From Anaerolineae bacterium (lineage in GTDB: Bacteria; Chloroflexota; Anaerolineae; Aggregatilineales; Phototrophicaceae), in assembly GCA_014379235.1 (NCBI GenBank), contig JACMMD010001190.1, positions 1-6,480 of the forward strand: 6,480 nucleotides of DNA, given 5' to 3'. This document shows positions 1 through 4,982 of the stretch, one piece after another (within the stretch, counting starts at the first letter, position 1; every line of letters begins with the position of its first letter). The translations under genes were made by a program, and so were the position numbers. Below the pieces are notes generated by a model. It worked only from the letters and a program-made list of their open reading frames with translations. It had not been told where the DNA came from and did no database searches.

Positions 1-1132
1 GAATGGCTTCGATCTGCGGCACACGCCCGACATAAATCACACCGTCGCGCACATCGACTTCGTATTTGGCGACGGGCGCGCTGGCGATGCCGTCTACCAC
101 TTGCCCTGTAGCGAGATCATACTTGGCATAATGCCACGGGCAAACCACTGTGCAGTTATCACTCTCATCACAGCTAACCGCTCCTTCGCTCAACGGCCCA
201 CGCGCATGTGAACAGCGATTGCTGATGGCGTACAATTTGCCGCCGACGTTGAATAACGCCGCCTGCTGCCCGTCGAGGTAGATCACGCGAGTCGTGCCGG
301 GAGCGAAATCGTCTAACGGGCCGACTTCGACCCACACCTCACGCGCTTCTTCCGGCTCATCTTCGACGGCAATTGCTGGCCCGCCAAGCGAGTCCAGCGC
401 TTGATCGAGTCCCATGCGAACACACGAAAACAGCGGAGTGTCGCGCAGGGTGTACAGGCTGGATTCGGTCTCGCGCAGTTCTTGTACAAGGTCAAGAAAA
501 TCGGCGGGTTCGTCGGTCTCGAAAGCGACGACGAACTCCTGATCGTCTAGCCCGAACGAATAGGTCGTGTTGAGCTTGACCGCCGGATATTTACGTCCGA
601 CGGTGATATGCTCGTCCATGACGACCTGCCGCGCGTCGAGCGGCATACGATACCAGTTGCGCGTTTTGACGAACGGATAGATGAACAGGTATTTGGCATC
701 TGTCACCTGCACAATCAACTGTTCGCGTTCCTCGCCGCTGGGGTCTTTGATCTCGTAGACCGAGCGCTTGGTTTGCGACAGCAGCGAATGTTCCAGCGTG
801 AGATAGCCGCCCATGCGCGTAGACATCATCGCCGTCGCAAGCTGCTGAAACGGCTCGATGCTCTCCGCGATTTGCCACAGCAGCAGTTCCGCGTCGGCCC
901 GCGTTCCCATCAGGCTGAACGGACGCAGCAGCATCCGCCGTCCGAAGTTCTGAATCGTTTCGGAAAGCTCGCGTTTTTGGTCGGCTTGTTCTTCAGGTGG
1001 TAATCGCCGCCACAGGGGGTCTATTTTGTAAAAGGCGAAGCGCACGTATTGGCGTTTGGTTGGGCGACCTTTTGCCGGCCCGCCGTTTTGTGAACTGGTG
1101 TGTTGCACGGGGTTAACAGGTCTGGATGACAT
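1..1132 (-). CDS. HemQ/chlorite-dismutase-like protein fused to a C-terminal Rieske [2Fe-2S] domain (3' end outside window)
   Basis: An uninterrupted frame of 377 codons runs from ATG at 1132 off the left edge, so the C-terminus is missing. Residues about 28-237 look like the chlorite dismutase superfamily. They include YPFVKTRNWY (152-161), DEH (173-175), GRKY (179-182) and TTYSFGLDDQEFVVAFETD (189-207). By comparison with Firmicute HemQ, Tyr152 matches the tyrosine that acts in coproheme decarboxylation, His175 the proximal haem ligand and Arg180 the propionate-binding arginine. The position of the distal Gln (HemQ) or Arg (true chlorite dismutase) is Asn188, and the usual Met after YP is Phe154. 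After an acidic linker (about 245-265) comes a Rieske domain with Cys307-x-His309 and Cys331-x2-His334, followed by YDLATGQV. The likely role is a haem-biosynthetic or haem redox enzyme with an attached electron-transfer domain; chlorite dismutation is unlikely. The first 27 residues are polar and not conserved. No good Shine-Dalgarno precedes the ATG, so the start is probable only. It is separated from cobA by 219 nt and probably has its own promoter. Confidence 0.87.
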   Translation of the reverse strand, partial: MSSRPVNPVQHTSSQNGGPAKGRPTKRQYVRFAFYKIDPLWRRLPPEEQADQKRELSETIQNFGRRMLLRPFSLMGTRADAELLLWQIAESIEPFQQLATAMMSTRMGGYLTLEHSLLSQTKRSVYEIKDPSGEEREQLIVQVTDAKYLFIYPFVKTRNWYRMPLDARQVVMDEHITVGRKYPAVKLNTTYSFGLDDQEFVVAFETDEPADFLDLVQELRETESSLYTLRDTPLFSCVRMGLDQALDSLGGPAIAVEDEPEEAREVWVEVGPLDDFAPGTTRVIYLDGQQAALFNVGGKLYAISNRCSHARGPLSEGAVSCDESDNCTVVCPWHYAKYDLATGQVVDGIASAPVAKYEVDVRDGVIYVGRVPQIEAI

Positions 1133-1134
1133 AG

Positions 1135-1165
1135 TTAAGTTTGATATTCTCAGTGTTTAACTTAA
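1135..1165. promoter_or_regulatory. Inverted repeat just upstream of the HemQ-Rieske start (possible operator or leader hairpin)
   Basis: TTAAGTT (1135-1141) and AACTTAA (1159-1165) form 7-base inverted arms with a 17-nt spacer, ending 2 nt before the ATG at 1132. The site occupies the place where a Shine-Dalgarno would be expected. The arms are short and AT-rich, so chance is possible. Confidence 0.3.
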
Positions 1166-1203
1166 TCCAATTCTCCAAAAAATACCACAGAAATCGGTAA
1201 AAA

Positions 1204-1232
1204 CCTATAACCAATAGTGATAAAATCTACAA
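1204..1232 (-). promoter_or_regulatory. Possible sigma70-type promoter for the HemQ-Rieske gene
   Basis: On the minus strand, TTGTAG (1227-1232) and TATAGG (1204-1209) are separated by 17 nt in AT-rich DNA. They match the consensus at about 3 and 4 of 6 positions. The predicted transcript would start near 1197, with a leader of about 65 nt. An alternative pair, TTGGAT (1165-1170) and TATCAA (1141-1146) with 18-nt spacing, would give an almost leaderless mRNA. Both are weak matches. Confidence 0.25.
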
Positions 1233-1264
1233 TCGCGCCAAAATTCACAGACAATATAAATGTA

Positions 1265-1290
1265 TAGGGGCACGATGCATCGTGCCCCTA
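1265..1290. repeat. Perfect 26-bp palindrome (hairpin A)
   Basis: Each 13-base half begins TAGGGGCACG or its complement and the two match exactly around GCATGC-like centre bases ATGCAT. As RNA it would form a very stable stem with a small loop on either strand. It lies downstream of cobA and could act as an mRNA 3'-end stabiliser or weak terminator, although no U-tract follows in the minus direction. It is probably part of a dispersed repeat family. Confidence 0.8.
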
Positions 1291-1336
1291 CAAACGAATC
1301 AATATTTAATTTGTAGGGGCGACAAATGTATCGCCC
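1284..1336. repeat. Inverted repeat GCCCCTACAAA/TTTGTAGGGGC plus adjoining GGGCGA/TCGCCC stem
   Basis: An 11-bp perfect inverted repeat pairs 1284-1294 with 1310-1320 around a 15-nt AT-rich loop. Its right arm overlaps a second stem, GGGCGA (1317-1322) with TCGCCC (1331-1336). Its left arm overlaps the palindrome at 1265-1290, so the three hairpins compete. The sequence GTAGGGGCGA (1313-1322) recurs at 4900-4909, and ACAAACGAA (1290-1298) recurs at 4914-4922. Confidence 0.75.
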
Positions 1337-1351
1337 GTATGGAAATATGCG

Positions 1352-2140
1352 CTAGCTGCAAATCTCAATTTCGTGGTCTTTGAACCAGCGCAGACCCTGC
1401 TGCGGTAGAGCAGCCACCGCGCCGATGACCGTTGTCGCGGGCGATTCAAAGCCCGCTTCGGACACCAGCGCCGCAATCGTGGCCAGTGTTCCCTCGATGA
1501 CGCGCTGCTGATCGGTGCTGGCCCACTCGATGCACACGGCGGGCGTTTCCGGCGCGAGTCCGGCGGCTTGTAGGCGTTCGCTGATTTTGGCCAGCTTGCC
1601 CAAGCCCATCATCAGCACCAGCGTACCGACACGGGCTAAAGCCTCATAATCGACGCTGGTTTCGTCTTTGTTGGGGTCTTCGTGGCCGGTGAACACCGTG
1701 AAACCCGTACTCATATGGCGATGCGTGACCGGAATTCCGGCGTAGGCGGGGGCGGCAATCGCGCTCGAAACTCCCGGCACGACCTCGAAGCGAACGCCCG
1801 CCGCGTAGCAAGCCAGCGCTTCTTCGCCGCCGCGTCCGAACACGAACGGGTCGCCGCCTTTGAGTCGCACAACGGTCAAACCGGCCTGCGCTTTCTCGAC
1901 CAACAGTGCGTTGATCTCGTCTTGGCTGATGCTGGCGCGATAAGGTGTCTTGCCCACGTCGATGAGTTCGGCATCGGGGCGCGCTTCGTTCAAGAGTTCG
2001 TCGGATGCAAGGCGGTCAAACAGCACCACGTCGGCGCGGCGCAGCAGCTTCAAGCCCTTGACCGTAATCAGGTCGGGGTCGCCGGGCCCCGCGCCCACCA
2101 GATAAACAGTTCCAATGCCGTCGTCTTTACGATAAGTCAT
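1352..2140 (-). CDS. cobA: Uroporphyrinogen-III C-methyltransferase (SUMT)
   Basis: 262 residues, a normal length for stand-alone SUMT. The enzyme uses two S-adenosylmethionine molecules to methylate uroporphyrinogen III at C2 and C7, giving precorrin-2, the entry to siroheme (and cobalamin). Family signatures are clear: YLVGAGPGDPDLIT (13-26), the SAM-binding RLKGGDPFVFGRGGEE (92-107) and VPGVSSAIAAPAYAGIPVTHR (121-141). No precorrin-2 dehydrogenase domain is attached; that activity is encoded separately two genes upstream. An in-frame ATG exists at 2227, but ATG at 2140 is preferred. It overlaps the chelatase stop as ATGA, has GGAG 8 nt upstream, and places the glycine-rich loop near the N-terminus as usual. 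It is the last gene of the operon and is followed by hairpin-forming repeats. Confidence 0.95.
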   Translation of the reverse strand: MTYRKDDGIGTVYLVGAGPGDPDLITVKGLKLLRRADVVLFDRLASDELLNEARPDAELIDVGKTPYRASISQDEINALLVEKAQAGLTVVRLKGGDPFVFGRGGEEALACYAAGVRFEVVPGVSSAIAAPAYAGIPVTHRHMSTGFTVFTGHEDPNKDETSVDYEALARVGTLVLMMGLGKLAKISERLQAAGLAPETPAVCIEWASTDQQRVIEGTLATIAALVSEAGFESPATTVIGAVAALPQQGLRWFKDHEIEICS

Positions 2141-3468
2141 TTTAAAATCTCCAACGCTTTGCTCATCCATATATTGCACGGTTCGGGGCATGACAGCGCG
2201 CCGGGCCGTGTCTCCCCATGAAACCATGACGCCGTTCGCACACAGTTACCGCACACGCCCGCGACCACGAAGGCCTGCTGTGCTTGCGATAGCTGGTTGA
2301 GCGCTCGAAACATGCCCGTTTGCCGTGCAGCGACGTTTTCAACTGAGTTCACTTTTAACGTGCCGCCGCAGTTTGCGGCGCAATCAGCCAACGCGCCGGG
2401 ATAAACGGTTTCGACAACAGCGGCGAGTTTCTCCGGCGTATCTATATCGATACGCCAACCGTTCGGCAGATCGTTCGATGTAGGCAAGGGGCGAAAAGAA
2501 TGTGTCTCGCGTACCCATTTTCGCAGCGTCGATGGGTTATCCAGTGTCGTTAAATTATCGCGGTCAATGTCGGCGGTTGTGCGAACCTCTGTGGGTGTCA
2601 GCCACAATTGACCGAAACGCATCCCGCCCGTGCCGACGGAGTACGCCAGTTCATCGCGCCCGATTGTCGGGAAACTATCCCACGATGAGCCGACTTGCGG
2701 TGTCTTGAGCGGCGCGCCTGCATCCCGCGCCAGTTCCAACACGACATCCAGCAGCGCGTCATCGACACCAACAGGCAGCGTATAGATCACCTCGCGCCCG
2801 TTCACGCGCCCGCGATTCTGCCCCGCTTCGAGGCCCAGTTCTTCGGGAACATCCAGCGTCGTATGCGAACCGAGCGCCAGAAAATAGGGCACGGCGATCA
2901 ACGTCGGCGCGCTCGTCATGCTGTAGACGGCGGGGATGTCCGGCGTATCATCGAGAAACACTGCTACCGCTTCCGCCGCTAGTCCACTTTCACGAATCAG
3001 CGCGGCTTGCGCTTCGGTGGCGGCGCGGCTGTCGGGGTTGCGGCGTGTGCCGTGACCGATGATAACAACGGCGGTGTCGTTGGCTTTCGCGCCTGATTCT
3101 CGCAGCGCATCCTCGACGCGCTGGCGCACGACTTTCGCTAAATAGGGGTGTTCGCTCAAGGTGCGCGCATAATGGATCGTGCGCCCGTTTCGCGTCGTCA
3201 CCGAGTCTGTGAGTTCCATCTCAGCCGGAATCACGCTGCGCGTGAAATAGCCCTGCGCGGTGAACAACGGCACAACCGTTACATCTGTCGCCGCTATGGT
3301 ATCGAACACTTGATGAAACGAGGGCGCTTCTTTCCAGAAGGCCGCCGTGACTTCATCGACGATGTTCAGCGCCCGAATCTGATCGACCAGCGCCCACACA
3401 AGCCCCGCTGTTTGCGGGCTGATATGCGAACCGTGTCCGGCCAGAACCAGTGCTAAGTGGGTGTTCAT
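2137..3468 (-). CDS. cbiX: Sirohydrochlorin chelatase, long CbiX/DR2241 type with C-terminal cysteine-rich (probable Fe-S) domain
   Basis: 443 residues, much longer than short SirB/CbiX chelatases. Two chelatase half-domains are visible. The N half has LAGHGSH (9-15) and VPLFTAQGYFTR (66-77). The C half has IIGHGTRRNPDSRA (137-149-region) and VPYFLALGSHTTLDVPEEL (193-211). Only the C half keeps both expected metal-site histidines (His139 and His202); the N half has His12, but Tyr/Phe where the second would sit. Residues about 260-443 match, from memory, the extra domains of Deinococcus DR2241, including a tail with six cysteines: 363, 367, 406, 409, 427 and 431 (C-x3-C, C-x2-C, C-x3-C). Such tails bind a [4Fe-4S] cluster in relatives. 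Between cobA and sirC, inserting iron into sirohydrochlorin to make siroheme is the likely job; cobalt insertion cannot be excluded. ATG at 3468 overlaps the sirC stop by one base (TGATG). A TTG one codon upstream at 3471 is a weaker alternative. Confidence 0.9.
   Translation of the reverse strand: MNTHLALVLAGHGSHISPQTAGLVWALVDQIRALNIVDEVTAAFWKEAPSFHQVFDTIAATDVTVVPLFTAQGYFTRSVIPAEMELTDSVTTRNGRTIHYARTLSEHPYLAKVVRQRVEDALRESGAKANDTAVVIIGHGTRRNPDSRAATEAQAALIRESGLAAEAVAVFLDDTPDIPAVYSMTSAPTLIAVPYFLALGSHTTLDVPEELGLEAGQNRGRVNGREVIYTLPVGVDDALLDVVLELARDAGAPLKTPQVGSSWDSFPTIGRDELAYSVGTGGMRFGQLWLTPTEVRTTADIDRDNLTTLDNPSTLRKWVRETHSFRPLPTSNDLPNGWRIDIDTPEKLAAVVETVYPGALADCAANCGGTLKVNSVENVAARQTGMFRALNQLSQAQQAFVVAGVCGNCVRTASWFHGETRPGALSCPEPCNIWMSKALEILK
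2149..2152 (-). promoter_or_regulatory. Ribosome binding site of cobA
   Basis: GGAG on the minus strand, 8 nt before ATG 2140 and inside the last codons of the chelatase gene. It supports the short cobA start over the in-frame ATG at 2227. Confidence 0.65.
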
Positions 3469-4139
3469 CAACCGGACGTTTGCTGGTGTGTTTCGTTGGT
3501 GGAGAGCGCGTTGGACAGGAGCGAGTCGAGTAGGGCGCGGGCGCTGTCTTCATCGCGGCTGCGGAGATCGTCAAGGATAGGGGAGTCGATGATCTCTTGC
3601 CACAAAGCGCAGCGCTCATTTTCTGAGGCGATATTCGCTCGCACGAATGGGCGCAGTTTCGCCAGCCATGTGGCCAGCGTGGTGTATTCGTCGCCAACCA
3701 TCGCATCGAGCTTGCGCCGCAGATGTGCCGTCAGCGCGGGCGACGCTCCCTCAGTAGCAATCGCTACAGTCAGCGGGCCGCGCCGCAGTGCCGCCATACT
3801 GCTGAAATCACTGGCGGCAGATTCATCGACCACATCGACCAAAATGCCTAACGACTCTGCTTCGGCGGCCACCTGCTGATTCACCGCCGGGGAGTTGGTG
3901 GCCGCAAACACCAGCATCGGCTTGACCACTGTCAGTTGGCCGGGCGCGTAGCTTGTCGCTTGCCACGTAATCACACCTTGAGCGTTGAGCATCTCCAACG
4001 CAGGGTTGAGCGCAGGGCTGATGATTGTAACCCGTGCGCCCGCGTTGAGCAGGTCGGGCGTTTTGCGCGCCGCGACCTTGCCGCCGCCGACGATGACAAC
4101 GCTTCGACCTTCTAGCCGCAGCATTACCGGGTAATTCAT
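3468..4139 (-). CDS. sirC: Precorrin-2 dehydrogenase (CysG N-terminal/Met8p/SirC type)
   Basis: 223 residues, matching a stand-alone precorrin-2 dehydrogenase. It oxidises precorrin-2 to sirohydrochlorin with NAD+. The N-terminal Rossmann fold shows VVIVGGGKVAARK (14-26) and the second family block FAATNSPAVNQQVAAEA (78-94). VDVVD (101-105) carries the aspartate (Asp105) equivalent to the catalytic Asp of CysG/Met8p. RGPLTVAIATEGASPALTAHLRRKLD begins at 120 and is typical of the helical second domain. The block after VDVVD differs from the usual CDFxxPA: it reads SDFSSMA (110-116), so the common Cys is Ser. The bifunctional chelatase role of Met8p or CysG is probably not needed because a dedicated chelatase follows. 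ATG at 4139 is chosen over upstream in-frame starts because it forms an ATGA overlap with the transporter stop, has AGGG a few bases upstream, and begins just before the Rossmann strand. Confidence 0.93.
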   Translation of the reverse strand: MNYPVMLRLEGRSVVIVGGGKVAARKTPDLLNAGARVTIISPALNPALEMLNAQGVITWQATSYAPGQLTVVKPMLVFAATNSPAVNQQVAAEAESLGILVDVVDESAASDFSSMAALRRGPLTVAIATEGASPALTAHLRRKLDAMVGDEYTTLATWLAKLRPFVRANIASENERCALWQEIIDSPILDDLRSRDEDSARALLDSLLSNALSTNETHQQTSG

Positions 4140-4888
4140 AGCATCCCTATGCTGACGCCCATAATCAGCAGACCGACGGCCACCAGCGAGGGGCGTACCG
4201 GAAGCCGCCCACACAGATAGGCGCTCAATGGTGCAGCCAACACGCCGCCGATAATCAGCCCTAAGATCACCGTGCCCTGCTCCGCCAGTGAAAAGCGGCT
4301 GCTGAAAGTGGCGAAGATAGCGACGGAGACGAAGAACTCTGCGACGCTGCCCGATCCGATGGACAGGCGCGGGTTATTGCCGCGTATGATCAGCGTCGAT
4401 GTCACGACGGGGCCCCAACCGCCGCCCCCAATCGCGTCTAGAAAGCCGCCGAGCGCACCGAGCGGGAATAGCTTTTTCTCGGTGTTGATGGTCGCATCCG
4501 CTAGTTCAACGGCTTGGCGGCGGCGAATAGCTTTGCGGATGATGAGCAGGCCAGCGATGAACAGATAGACTGCTACGAACGGGCGCGCTACGCCATGTGG
4601 CAGTGCGCTCAACACCAGCGCGCCAATGATGCCACCGAGAACACCCGTCGGAATCAGCCGGATGAGCAGTCGTTTATCAACGTTGCCGAAGCGGATATGC
4701 GACAGCCCCGCCGCGCCGTTGGTGAACATCTTGGACAAATGTACGCTCGAACTGGTGAGCGCGGGCGGAATGCCGAGCATCAGCAGAAAGCTGTTGGAGA
4801 TGACGCCGTAGCCCATACCAAGCGACCCGTCGATCATCTGCGCGGCAAACCCGACAATCATCACCGAAAACAACAGCGTAAAATCCAA
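4136..4888 (-). CDS. TauE/SafE-family membrane transporter, probably for sulfate, sulfite or another sulfur anion
   Basis: 250 residues, strongly hydrophobic, with about seven or eight membrane segments (roughly 5-30, 40-60, 78-98, 102-120, 140-165, 180-197, 205-227, 232-250). The family's two pseudo-repeats are visible. The first has AAQMIDGSLGMGYGV (15-29) followed by SSSVHLSKMFTNGAAGLSH (46-64). The second has GALGGFLDAIGGGGWGPVV (144-162). A charged cytoplasmic loop lies at about 118-140. Family members export sulfite, sulfoacetate or other organosulfur anions, and one member in Corynebacterium (called CysZ) serves sulfate uptake. Position between sat and the siroheme genes supports a role in sulfur assimilation, but substrate and direction cannot be read from the sequence. 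The start is TTG at 4888, with GGGAGAAG just upstream; no ATG or GTG fits better. The stop overlaps the next start as ATGA. Confidence 0.88.
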   Translation of the reverse strand: MDFTLLFSVMIVGFAAQMIDGSLGMGYGVISNSFLLMLGIPPALTSSSVHLSKMFTNGAAGLSHIRFGNVDKRLLIRLIPTGVLGGIIGALVLSALPHGVARPFVAVYLFIAGLLIIRKAIRRRQAVELADATINTEKKLFPLGALGGFLDAIGGGGWGPVVTSTLIIRGNNPRLSIGSGSVAEFFVSVAIFATFSSRFSLAEQGTVILGLIIGGVLAAPLSAYLCGRLPVRPSLVAVGLLIMGVSIGML

Positions 4889-4891
4889 AAT

Positions 4892-4899
4892 CTTCTCCC
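4892..4899 (-). promoter_or_regulatory. Ribosome binding site for the TTG-started transporter gene
   Basis: GGGAGAAG on the minus strand, with GGAG 6 nt before TTG 4888. It is the main reason to accept the rare TTG start. It abuts the repeat element that begins at 4900, so element structure could affect access to it. Confidence 0.7.
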
Positions 4900-4972
4900 G
4901 TAGGGGCGATCAAACAAACGAAGTTTGTACCGTGTCGCCCGCGCAGGGGCAGGTCTCAGACCTGCCCCTACA
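4900..4972. repeat. Palindromic intergenic element between sat and the transporter gene
   Basis: The element has 8-base inverted ends, GTAGGGGC (4900-4907) and GCCCCTAC (4964-4971). Inside are two hairpins. The first pairs GGGCGA (4904-4909) with TCGCCC (4935-4940) and has an inner stem ACAAAC/GTTTGT around a GAA loop (4914-4928). The second is a perfect 12-bp stem around a single base (4945-4969). It shares GTAGGGGCGA and ACAAACGAA with the repeat near 1284-1336. It fills most of the only sizeable gap in the operon. No transposase is present. It looks like a small REP/MITE-like repeat; it has no T-run on either side and is not a convincing terminator. Confidence 0.75.
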
Positions 4973-4982
4973 TATTTCAATT

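Noticed and set aside
591..1003. Open frames on both strands inside the HemQ-like coding region
   Set aside because: They are in other frames of a clearly conserved protein, rich in Arg and Ala, and match no family I know.
1..1132. Annotation as a genuine chlorite dismutase or as a nitrite reductase small subunit (NirD)
   Set aside because: The distal arginine of chlorite dismutase is not found at the expected position, and the Rieske part is a domain of a larger haem protein, with no nitrite reductase gene beside it.
1265..1336. Hairpins after cobA as a classical intrinsic terminator
   Set aside because: The stems are strong, but no run of U follows in the minus-strand direction, so I list them as repeats with only possible terminator activity.
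1265..1336. CRISPR-like repeats
   Set aside because: The units are palindromes of differing length with no regular spacers and only one or two copies.
2141..2227. Longer cobA start at ATG 2227
   Set aside because: It would overlap the chelatase gene by about 90 nt and add 29 unconserved residues. ATG 2140 has a good GGAG and an ATGA overlap.
4140..4214. Longer sirC start upstream of 4139
   Set aside because: The added residues are an out-of-frame reading of the transporter's last membrane segment. The ATGA junction at 4136-4139 is the natural start.
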